A stretch of DNA of 8,162 bases from CAZHZT01 sp964537285 (GCA_964537285.1 CAZHZT010000182.1:1-8162); one strand, 5' to 3'; counted from the first letter of the stretch, positions 1-5,641 are shown. Made by a program: numbers and translations. Notes: a model not told the origin generated them from the letters alone.

Positions 1-718
1 TCCTTTCCAAATTTTCAAAGAACTTCGTCTTTATTAGTTTTGTATGGGTTCAAAAATTATGCTTATTAATGTGCTACCTAAAATATTTTTAAATGCAAAA
101 ACTTCGCCTCAAAAATTTATACTATTTTACATCCAAAACCAAAATATTACAATTGTGGAATTCTGGAGATTCGCCGCCATTTTAACATGGATTATCATTG
201 GAGTTATAATAGCCCTTTACCTATTCACCAAAAGAAAATGGATATGGTTTGGAACAAACGTCCTACTTGGACAACGGCTACATACCAGTATCAATAAACT
301 TGTCGATGAGATTGCAGAAAAAGACATCAAAAGGGAAACGTTAGCCAATACCGGCAAACATGTCCTTTGGCGTTTCACTAGGATTGGATTATTTGCTATT
401 ATCGCTGCATTGGTTCCTGTTCTGTTTCTCAGCATTCAGACTTACCTGTTGAAACTTCAAAACGACCGCATCGATATTCAAAACGGCCTCGTAGACCTTC
501 AAAACAACCTTATCGAAGCGCAAAGGCGCGGTTCCCTAATTATCTTGATGAGCAACATTATGGATCAAATGAATGAGGAAATTAATATCTATAAAAGAGA
601 TAGCATTGGAAGAAAAAAAGACATAACAGGTTATCCATTAAGCCAACCGCTTATCGGTAGAATTTCTGGTTTGAGTCAAGGATTTTTACCCTATAAAATT
701 TACCAAGACGGAGTGTTA

Positions 719-1066
719 TCAAAAAAAGGGTAGTGGGTAAAACCGATTGAAGAGGAGTGTTAAGCTTAAGTTGTAAAGCTTATTAGATAAATCCATCAAG
801 GGATTCTCCCCACTAGCCTTAAGTTTATCGAATAACTGAAAAACGCTTACCACTTGCTGGGCATTTTCAACTTTTAATTCGTAATTGGCTTGAGAAATCA
901 CATCTTTTTTAGACCAATTTACCTTTAGATATTCCGATTCAGCATCCACTATTGATAAGTTCTCCAACGGTATTTGGAGGTTCTTTAGTCCATATGCCGT
1001 TACTTTTACAACTTCATTGGGATATTCAATTAACTTCAATAGTTCTTCCGTCGAAGCATTTTTCAT
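719..1066 (-). CDS. Small hypothetical protein carried inside the composite element, 3' end encoded by the repeat
   Basis: I do not recognise this protein. ATG 1066 is chosen because GGAGAAGGTG (1071-1080 on the minus strand) lies just upstream as a strong Shine-Dalgarno, unusual in this window. A longer opening to 1183 would run back through the REP palindromes and is unlikely. The product is 115 residues starting MKNASTEELLKLIEYPNEVV. It is soluble-looking and charged, with no signal peptide or membrane segment. Only about 83 residues lie in unique cargo DNA. The last ~32 are read from the left MITE copy, and the stop TGA (719-721) falls in the disrupted host gene and its target duplication. 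The native C-terminus was therefore probably lost or replaced. It may be a captured gene fragment. Confidence 0.5.
   Translation of the reverse strand: MKNASTEELLKLIEYPNEVVKVTAYGLKNLQIPLENLSIVDAESEYLKVNWSKKDVISQANYELKVENAQQVVSVFQLFDKLKASGENPLMDLSNKLYNLSLTLLFNRFYPLPFF
721..728. repeat. Target-site duplication, left
   Basis: AAAAAAAG immediately precedes the left terminal inverted repeat. The same eight bases follow the right terminal repeat at 1462-1469. Confidence 0.82.
729..818 (+). repeat. Left MITE-like copy of the composite element
   Basis: This ~90-bp unit is about 91% identical to 1373-1461 in the same orientation. Its outer end is the intact GGTAGTGGGT. Its inner end is degenerate (CCCCACTAGCC instead of ACCCACTACC). 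Loss of the inner end may explain why a transposase would pair the two outermost ends. Read on the minus strand, it supplies the last ~30 codons of the cargo ORF. Confidence 0.85.
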
Positions 1067-1104
1067 CAACCACCTTCTCCGATGCCATTGTTGTGGAGGT
1101 TTTC

Positions 1105-1151
1105 GGCGAATAAATTCGCCTGTACATAGTAGGGGCGAATTTATTCGCCCC
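1105..1151. repeat. REP-like double palindrome
   Basis: GGCGAATAAATTCGCC (1105-1120) and GGGGCGAATTTATTCGCCCC (1132-1151) are each self-complementary. Each is also the reverse complement of the other, so the region can fold as two small hairpins or one long one around an 11-base spacer. GGCGAAT(A/T)AATTCGCC palindromes are a familiar kind of dispersed intergenic repeat. It lies just upstream of the cargo gene. Confidence 0.7.
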
Positions 1152-1189
1152 CCCCTTGTATATCCTTTCAGCCAAAAGGGCATTCAAGG

Positions 1190-1228
1190 CTTATCATTTT
1201 GAAGTTCCACACAATTTGTCAAAGAACG
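1190..1228 (-). repeat. 39-bp dispersed repeat, reverse-oriented copy
   Basis: The reverse complement of these 39 bases is identical to 6938-6976. Weaker similarity continues leftward to about 1165 and matches the loop of the 6.94-kb element, including TGGCTGAAAGG. The core GTTCTTTGACAAATTG resembles the boxA antitermination motif of rRNA operon leaders, but no rRNA gene is present. Confidence 0.8.
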
Positions 1229-1256
1229 GACTTTATTAATCTTCAACAAATTTAAT

Positions 1257-1296
1257 AAAAAAAGCTTGCCGGAGCCTCTCTCCCCAACAAGCTTTT
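1257..1296 (-). terminator. Rho-independent terminator-like hairpin on the minus strand
   Basis: AAAAGCTTG (1260-1268) pairs with CAAGCTTTT (1288-1296). An inner GGAG/CTCC pair strengthens the stem. On the minus strand the stem is followed by a run of seven T (complement of 1257-1263). No gene inside the element ends here, so it is probably captured or left over. Confidence 0.5.
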
Positions 1297-1372
1297 AGAA
1301 ACACATCGATCCCATTTATATTTTCAGATTCTTTGACAGGAATTGTGATCTTGACAGAGTATTAAAATGATG

Positions 1373-1461
1373 GGTAGTGGGTAAAACCGGTTGATGAGAA
1401 GTGTTAACCTTAAGTTGTAAAGCTTGTTAGATAAATCCATCAACGGATTCTACCCACTACC
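1373..1461 (+). repeat. Right MITE-like copy of the composite element
   Basis: This 89-bp unit begins GGTAGTGGGTAAAACC and ends TTCTACCCACTACC, so it is a complete miniature inverted-repeat element with both ends intact. It matches the left copy with about eight substitutions. On the plus strand it stays open in the frame of the downstream pentapeptide fragment and adds the residues DKSINGFYPLP in front of it. Confidence 0.85.
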
Positions 1462-1469
1462 AAAAAAAG
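1462..1469. repeat. Target-site duplication, right
   Basis: AAAAAAAG immediately follows the right terminal inverted repeat. The duplicated bases encode SKK(E) in the interrupted gene, and the two copies are in equivalent reading phase. Confidence 0.82.
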
Positions 1470-1892
1470 AATACAGTCCAGAAAGAGCACAACTACTACT
1501 TTCTTTAGTTAATAGTCGATTGGATAGCATAACGATGAACAGGATTTACGAGAGTACAACCTTTGACCAATCTTATCTTTTTACGGTAAATCTTCGCAAG
1601 GCAAACCTGATCGGTGCAGACCTGATCGTTGCAAACCTTAGCGAGGCAGACCTGGTCTTTGCAAACCTTAGTGAGGCAAACCTTCGCGAGGCAGACCTTA
1701 GCGATGCAGACCTTAAAAACGTAAAGAACTTAGACGCATCTCAATTACAAGATGCTAAATCTCTTTACAAAGTCAAAAACCTTGATCTTGAAATAAAGAA
1801 AGAGCTGGAAGAAAAAAAGCCTTGTTTATTTACAGAAGAAGGATGCGAATGAAGTGTTGCACTTAGTATAGGCAGATATTAATTTACTATGT

Positions 1893-1930
1893 ATGCGAAT
1901 CAAGGGTTGCTTTCAACCCTTGATTCGCAT
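1893..1930. terminator. Perfect 17-bp hairpin between convergent genes, overlapping a stop codon
   Basis: A 17-bp perfect stem (1893-1909 with 1914-1930) encloses the loop CTTT. It lies between the plus-strand pentapeptide gene ending at 1852 and the minus-strand operon ending at 1913. The right arm encodes the last residues MRIKG of the minus-strand protein, and its stop TGA touches the loop. Neither side has an immediate long T tract, although ATTTTT follows about 6 bases beyond on the plus side. It probably acts as a bidirectional terminator or mRNA 3'-end stabiliser. Confidence 0.6.
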
Positions 1931-2974
1931 TAAGTATTTTTCTTCATCAATGATCACATCTTCTAAGTTCGCATTCTGAAGCTGAGCGCCTTCTAAGTTT
2001 GCTTCTATGAGATTAGCGCCTTCTAAGTTTGCGTACCAGAGATTAGCACCTTTTAAGTTTGCTTTTATGAGATTAGCACCTTTTAAGTTTGCGTACCAGA
2101 GCTTAGCACCTTTTAAGTTTGCGTACCAGAGATTAGCGCCTTCTAAGGTTGCGTCCCAGAGATTAGCACCTTCTAAGGTTGCGCCCAAGAGATTAGCACC
2201 TTCTAAGTTCGCTAGCCCAAGGTCAGCACCTTCTAAGGTCGTGTGCCTGAGCTTAGCGCCTGATAAGTTCACTCCCCCAAGGTCAGCACCTTTTAAGTTC
2301 GCTCTATCAAGCTGAGCGCCTTCTAAGCTCGCAATTTGAATAGTATTTTGGATTATTTTTTCTATAACATCAGCCTTTGATTTACCTAAATGCAAATTTT
2401 CCAGTTTACTTACATCCATATTCTCTAAACCGCCTTTAGCTTTACGTATTCTCTCAATTAAACCTGCTACTCTATAAGCTGCCTCCGGTTCTGTCCAACC
2501 TTTATAATCATTAAGTTCCTCCTCCCATCGCTTAATATTTTCTTGTTTATTGCGAATAGTTTCATACAGAGCAAGTACAATTCCGAACACCAACAAATCA
2601 AATATCAATCCATGAGCCTCAACAAGAATATTCCCCCATTTATCTGAAAATTTGTAAGTATCCAAGAATCCTACTACAAGAAAAGCAATAGCAAGACCAA
2701 CGAAGTAAAACCGAACAGGGTGTTGAGTAAACCACTCTGATATATATTTATCCCCTGGGAGCATTGAAAATATAAGCCTTGCTATCCAGTCAACTATTTT
2801 CTTATTTCTAGATAGAAATTTTAGCGTCGCCCAAGAGAAGAAAGCAAGAGCTACAATAAACCACGATAGTGTCGGCCAGAAATAACTCTCTCCATTGTAG
2901 AATAATGTAGCTGTTGCGATTAAACTAATTGTTCCTAACACATAATAAATACTTATTTCTTCATTCGCATTCAT
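1913..2974 (-). CDS. Four-TM membrane protein with C-terminal pentapeptide-repeat beta-helix
   Basis: The product has 353 residues. The N-terminal half contains four hydrophobic segments (about 9-27, 34-53, 88-106 and 119-139). A charged linker follows (140-200), beginning RNKQENIKRWEEEL. Residues 215-340 form about 25 pentapeptides, mostly LEGANLxxAN, LKGANLWYAN and similar, which predict a right-handed quadrilateral beta-helix presented on the cytoplasmic side. ATG 2974 starts 23 bases after the NACHT stop, so the two genes are likely co-transcribed; no clear Shine-Dalgarno is visible. Pentapeptide domains commonly mediate protein contacts or DNA mimicry, and in some STAND proteins they are fused to NACHT-type modules. 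A role as membrane partner, sensor or scaffold for the upstream NACHT protein is inference. The architecture resembles that of the disrupted gene to the left. Confidence 0.85.
   Translation of the reverse strand: MNANEEISIYYVLGTISLIATATLFYNGESYFWPTLSWFIVALAFFSWATLKFLSRNKKIVDWIARLIFSMLPGDKYISEWFTQHPVRFYFVGLAIAFLVVGFLDTYKFSDKWGNILVEAHGLIFDLLVFGIVLALYETIRNKQENIKRWEEELNDYKGWTEPEAAYRVAGLIERIRKAKGGLENMDVSKLENLHLGKSKADVIEKIIQNTIQIASLEGAQLDRANLKGADLGGVNLSGAKLRHTTLEGADLGLANLEGANLLGATLEGANLWDATLEGANLWYANLKGAKLWYANLKGANLIKANLKGANLWYANLEGANLIEANLEGAQLQNANLEDVIIDEEKYLMRIKG
1955..2332 (-). repeat. 30-bp tandem repeats encoding paired pentapeptides
   Basis: About twelve 30-bp units encode the decapeptide pairs. 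Several are nearly identical at DNA level (for example GCACCTTTTAAGTTTGCGTA recurring around 2048-2128). This points to recent expansion or slippage rather than only protein-level selection. The units are multiples of three, so copy-number change keeps the frame. Confidence 0.85.
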
Positions 2975-2997
2975 TTGTAATTGTATTTGGTAGTTAA

Positions 2998-4853
2998 CTA
3001 TTTATCATATTCCTCAGCATACTCCCTCTCCCACATCTCCGCAAAATAATCCTGCAATATCCGATGCCGGAAACGCCAGGAACCGCCGTCTGATTCGAGG
3101 ATGTTATTCTTGGCGGCTTCTTTTAAGAAATCCATTAGTCCCCAAGGTAAAAAGCCTTTTCGGTGTAAGAGATAACGGAGGTGGAAGTGCTGGAGGATGG
3201 AGAAGTGTAAAACCCACATAGAAGCATGAAAGCGTTGGTAGGGCTTTTTGATTTTTAGATAAGATTGACTATTCTGTAACTGGTCTTCCAGACCTAGGGC
3301 CAGACTTGCGAACTGACTTCCGAGCAGACCTACGAGCAGACCTACGTACAGACTTCCGACCAGACCTGCGAGCAGACCTCCAATTATCAGTGAAATAAAG
3401 TTGTTTTTATAATTATTTACAAATTCTTTGATAGACAATCTTATTTTCTCCCTAGTTGATATTTCAGCCGGACCTGCGAGCAGACCTGTGAGCAGACCTG
3501 CGAGCAGACCTGTGAGCAGACCTGCGAGCAGACCTGTGAGCAGACCTGTGAGCAGACCTGTGAGCAGACCTGCGAGCAGACCTGCGAGCAGACCCCCGAC
3601 CAGACCTCCGATAAATCTAGCAATAAACAATTGACCCTTTCCCCAATTGCTCCAATCATATTGTAAATTCACCAATTCAAATGTTACCAATTCGTTTGAA
3701 TTCATTCGAAGAGCTAAGAAAGCCAACCATTTTTTTACTTCAATTGAAGAATAACGAGAATGTTTATTTGCTGAATCCTGAGCAATTTTTTCTACTATTT
3801 CACTTTTCCGCTCCTCAATAGAATTACCCTTAAATCCAAATTCTTCCCAGGATTTCAACGACGAAAACAACAGCTGAACCGTATTAAGATAAAAGGGTGT
3901 TTTTATTGCTTCCTTTAGTAAATCATCTTTCTTTATTGCATCTAAGAGTCCGTTTGTTTCTGGCGAATCGATTTCTTCCAAACCTCTTTTTATCTGAGCT
4001 ATTGTCAACGACTTTACCGTGACTTGACAATAAACTGGAGCGTCGGTAGTCTGTGAATATTCCTCAATCCGGGAACAGATGATATAATTAGCATTGTGTC
4101 GCCTTCCGTACTCTCCAATAGCTTCTAAACATTGCGGCCTTAGCTCTTCACTTAATTCATCCAAGCCATCGAATAGGGGTAAAATTTGGTTTTCCTCAAT
4201 CAATTGCTTAGTCAATGCTTTAGAAAAACCATCTTGCGGTAAAAGCTCGGTGAACCATTCTTCAACAGAATTAAAACTTTCCCGCCAAGTAGCAATATTA
4301 ATGATGATTGGAATTTGATCTTGATTGCTTTCAAGTAACCTAATGGCAAGCTGAAGAAGCAAGGTCGTTTTTCCTGAACCTGGTTCACCGACAATTAGCA
4401 ACCGCCCTTTGTGTTTATCAAATATGTCGATTAGCTCTTCCTTGATGTTTTTCGCTCGAATAGTCTTATTATCGTAAATGTCGGCTTTGGTTGTGGTGCC
4501 TTCGGTAGAATTTTGAGCTGTAAATTGATTGGATAACGGTAAGCGAGTTTTTGATTTATGCGATTGTTGTAAGATTCCAAAAGACCTTCTCTAATGGTTT
4601 GGAGTAAGTCATCTGAAACGACTTGACTTGTGGCTTCTTTCTTAGAGCGGAATAGCTCAGATCGTTCAGTCCAAAGAACAAATAGAATAGCAAAAATTAG
4701 ACCTGTTCCTCCAATTATTAAATAAAAGTCATTACCTAGCTTCCCCTTGAGCCAATCAGCTAGATCCCCCCCAATTAGCTCAGGAGTAAGGCTAAAGACA
4801 GCCACTATGAGGAGTATACCTAGGAACTTTAATAATGAATTCAGTTTTTTCAT
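2998..4853 (-). CDS. Membrane-anchored NACHT NTPase with Gly-Leu zipper tract (one-base frameshift)
   Basis: This is a STAND-class NTPase of NACHT type, read in two frames. The first (4853 to about 4512) encodes two membrane segments (residues 7-26 and 43-61) and LLESYNNRINQKLAYRYPIN. At the AAAA tract (4511-4514, TTTT on the plus strand) one missing A shifts the frame. Restoring it continues NSTEGTTTKADIYDNK and gives a 618-residue protein. Unrepaired, the first frame stops at 4431. In restored numbering Walker A is GEPGSGKTT (156-164), Walker B is LPLFDGLDE (225-233) with the NACHT-style DGLDE, and a sensor-like YIICSR is at 257-262. After a helical region, residues 415-461 are a GLLA/GLLT tract with Gly every fourth residue, and a second Gly-rich hydrophobic block lies at 492-521. 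The C-terminus has FRHRILQDYFA, a usual NACHT-ATPase ending. It is the middle gene of the operon, 38 bases after the XRE gene. Bacterial NACHT proteins are known antiphage sensors; that role here is inferred. The frameshift may be genuine or a draft error. Confidence 0.85.
3292..3381 (-). repeat. Second, diverged Gly-Leu repeat block of the NACHT gene
   Basis: It encodes GGLLAGLVGSLYVGLLVGLL and continues with GSQFASLALG. The 12-bp periodicity (GAGCAGACCTACGAGCAGAC on the plus strand) is visible but more degenerate than in the 3469-3612 block. It is probably an older expansion and forms another membrane-compatible helix. Confidence 0.75.
3469..3612 (-). repeat. 12-bp tandem repeat encoding the glycine-zipper tract
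   Basis: About eleven to twelve units of CTCRCAGGTCTG encode L(A/T)GL, with R alternating between A and G. Because the unit is 12 bp, gain or loss of units changes tract length without shifting frame. A less regular relative lies at 3292-3381 within the second hydrophobic block. Confidence 0.9.
4511..4514 (-). other. Frameshift site in the NACHT gene
   Basis: On the minus strand CTC AAA ATT CTA continues the upstream frame into a short non-homologous tail (ILPKAPQPKP...). With one extra A, CTC AAA AAT TCT continues into an uninterrupted 504-codon frame that leads straight to the Walker A motif. The lesion is at a homopolymer, the usual place for both slippage mutations and sequencing errors. 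Confidence 0.8.
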
Positions 4854-4891
4854 TTCTAATGATCTTAAGGAGATTAAGCTTTAGGAAGAGC

Positions 4892-5089
4892 TTATTGTCC
4901 CTCCTCTAACAAGTCACAAACTTCAACCTGGAGTATAGACGCTATCTCGAATAGCTTTTTCAATGATGGTTGCGCCCGGTTACTGCATATAGCATTGATA
5001 GCATTCCGGGAAACATTCATTTTGTCAGCAAGCCAAGCTTGGGTAAGCTTCTTTTCTTCTAAAACGGTTTTGATCTTATTGTAATTCAT
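4892..5089 (-). CDS. Small XRE/Cro-type helix-turn-helix regulator
   Basis: The product has 65 residues and is essentially a single HTH_3-like DNA-binding domain. TQAWLADKMNV (residues 16-26) and SRNAINAICSNR (27-38) form the helix-turn-helix, and QPSLKKLFEIASILQVEVCDLL completes the five-helix fold. It resembles the short regulators that control restriction-modification, toxin-antitoxin and defence operons. It is the first gene of the minus-strand operon and ends 38 bases before the NACHT start. ATG 5089 is the only sensible start, with no Shine-Dalgarno visible. The start codon lies within an array of TTGTAA half-sites just downstream of a Bacteroidota promoter, so autorepression is likely. 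The DNA-binding call is firm; the biological target is inferred. Confidence 0.88.
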   Translation of the reverse strand: MNYNKIKTVLEEKKLTQAWLADKMNVSRNAINAICSNRAQPSLKKLFEIASILQVEVCDLLEEGQ

Positions 5090-5104
5090 TGTAATTGTTT
5101 ACAA
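5079..5104. promoter_or_regulatory. Candidate XRE operator: three half-sites at 10-bp spacing
   Basis: TTGTAA occurs at 5079-5084 and 5089-5094, and its inverse TTACAA at 5099-5104, each 10 bp from the next. The last two form the palindrome TTGTAATTGTTTACAA. The array spans the XRE start codon and the predicted transcription start, where a bound repressor would block the promoter. Confidence 0.5.
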
Positions 5105-5106
5105 AT

Positions 5107-5138
5107 CAAAAGTACACAAAATACTTGTATAGCACAAA
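5107..5138 (-). promoter_or_regulatory. Bacteroidota-type promoter of the XRE-NACHT-pentapeptide operon
   Basis: On the minus strand TTTG (5135-5138) and TACTTTTG (5107-5114) are separated by 20 bases. This matches the Bacteroidota -33 TTTG and -7 TAnnTTTG pattern. Transcription would start near 5100, leaving a leader of only about ten bases before ATG 5089. Confidence 0.65.
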
Positions 5139-5148
5139 CTGTCCTGTT

Positions 5149-5424
5149 CTGAAATATGCCCACTTCAATGGTGCTACATGGGATATTGAAACGGTGGATG
5201 CCACAGGCAATGTAGGCCAGTACACATCCTTGGCGGTGGTTAATAGCCAGCAACCTGCGATTAGTTATTTTGATAGTAGCAATGGCGACTTGAAATATGT
5301 CTTATTCCCTCCGCCACCTGTTCCCTCTATGGGCCAGTGGGGAAAACTCCTGTTTGGACTGATGATTATTACGCTTGGGCTGGTAGTTATTTACAATATC
5401 AAAAAGCGCGGAGTTTTGAATTAA
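5149..5424 (+). pseudogene. 5'-truncated repeat protein with IPTL-CTERM-like sorting tail
   Basis: Homology to the complete gene at 5926-6876 begins abruptly at CTGAAATATGCC (about 5149). It covers one 46-residue repeat (LKYAHFNGATWDIETVD ... YTSLAVV), part of a second, a PPPP linker and the C-terminal PVPSMGQWGKLLFGLMII tail ending in NIKKRGVLN. There is no signal peptide. The open frame could start only at TTG 5095, inside the XRE operator, so it is almost certainly a remnant. The last 37 bases to the stop are identical to the complete copy, which indicates a recent duplication or gene conversion. The breakpoint lies only ~10 bases from the operon's promoter, suggesting that recombination at this edge removed the 5' part. 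Confidence 0.8.
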
Positions 5425-5435
5425 GCAACATATGA

Positions 5436-5490
5436 AATATAGATAAAGGAAGTCTGCCGGTTGGTGGCCTTTTTTGTTGGCAAAAGTTAC
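5436..5490 (+). terminator. Possible terminator after the truncated CTERM gene
   Basis: GCCGGTTGGTGGC followed by CTTTTTTG lies about 30 bases after the stop. The stem is short, so the assignment is weak. Confidence 0.3.
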
Positions 5491-5549
5491 ACTTTATGTA
5501 AAAGCCAAGCAGTACTCCAATGCTTGCTGCACTGCGCGTTTAAAAATGG

Positions 5550-5641
5550 TCTGAATCAGGATGCTCAGGATTAGAGGATTTTCTTGATGGGTTCCACCCC
5601 TAATCCTGTTCATCTTTAAATCCTGAGCATCCTGATTCGGA
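5550..5641. repeat. Long inverted repeat (23-bp arms)
   Basis: The arms 5550-5572 and 5619-5641 match at 22 of 23 bases (TCTGAATCAGGATGCTCAGG and its complement), around a 46-base loop. The words 'AATCCTGTTCATCTTTAAAT' and 'TCCTGAGCATCCTGATTC' resemble a widespread intergenic palindrome family. It may be a MITE-like or BIME-like unit. Confidence 0.75.

Larger units (their letters stand above)
1067..1372. other. Non-coding cargo of the composite element
   Basis: About 300 bases without a convincing gene. They hold, in order: the Shine-Dalgarno of the cargo gene, the REP-like double palindrome, one arm plus loop of a dispersed repeat (1165-1228), an A+T-rich stretch, a terminator-like hairpin (1257-1296), and a second TTCTTTGACA motif (1329-1338). 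The mixture suggests intergenic DNA captured from elsewhere in the genome. Confidence 0.6.
729..1461. mobile_element. 733-bp composite miniature transposon with 10-bp TIRs and 8-bp target duplication
   Basis: The outer ends are exact inverted repeats, GGTAGTGGGT at 729-738 and ACCCACTACC at 1452-1461. With one gap the similarity extends inward to roughly 24 bp. The flanks carry AAAAAAAG at 721-728 and 1462-1469, an 8-bp direct duplication. A preceding C on both sides leaves a 9-bp alternative. The insertion splits a pentapeptide gene whose frame is restored exactly by precise excision. No transposase is encoded, so the element would be non-autonomous and moved in trans. Both ends are ~90-bp direct copies of one unit, and neither copy alone is flanked by a duplication: the bases after 818 are TTAAGTTT and those before 1373 are AAATGATG. 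The whole segment therefore appears to have moved as one unit. Confidence 0.88.
44..1852 (+). pseudogene. Membrane-anchored pentapeptide-repeat protein gene, interrupted by a 733-bp insertion
   Basis: I do not know a specific function. The 5' part (44-730) encodes two likely membrane segments (residues about 43-62 and 113-135), then a coiled-coil-like stretch rich in LQN/IQN (137-161) and the block SLIILMSNIMDQMNEEI. The 3' part (from 1469) encodes SPERAQLLLSLVNSRLD, about nine pentapeptide repeats of A(D/N)LxxA(D/N)L type, and a KKPCLF-containing tail. This order is typical of Bacteroidota pentapeptide proteins, which form right-handed beta-helices. The 5' frame ends at TAG 731-733 inside the insertion. 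Deleting 729-1461 plus one AAAAAAAG copy joins VLSKK directly to EYSPERAQ and gives 355 codons without other lesions. The 3' frame could open at TTG 1424 inside the repeat, but no Shine-Dalgarno is visible there. The start is ATG 44, with ATG 59 as an alternative and little upstream sequence to judge by. The gene is broken as it stands. Confidence 0.85.

Noticed and set aside
1067..1183. Longer start (1183) for the cargo ORF
   Set aside because: It would translate the REP palindromes. ATG 1066 has a strong Shine-Dalgarno just upstream.
1424..1468. TTG 1424 as a new functional start for the 3' pentapeptide fragment
   Set aside because: It is inside the MITE copy, has no Shine-Dalgarno, and would produce a fragment lacking the membrane part. 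It is an accident of the repeat being open in this frame.
2007..2315. Plus-strand open frame with regular RLAPxKFA repeats
   Set aside because: It is the antisense shadow of the pentapeptide array. Its periodicity is inherited from the 30-bp units of the real gene.
1955..2332. CRISPR-like array suggested by 30-bp periodicity
   Set aside because: The whole unit is conserved, with no unique spacers, and it encodes pentapeptides in frame.
3470..3610. CRISPR-like array suggested by regular 12-bp repeats
   Set aside because: There are no spacers. The repeats are contiguous, coding and in frame.
3428..3659. Open frames encoding RPASRPVS or CSQVCSQV repeats opposite to or overlapping the NACHT gene
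   Set aside because: They come from reading the 12-bp glycine-zipper repeat in other frames. They have no start signals and the NACHT frame explains the region.
5095..5148. Start of the truncated CTERM gene at TTG 5095
   Set aside because: This segment is the XRE promoter and operator, is not homologous to the complete copy and encodes no signal peptide.
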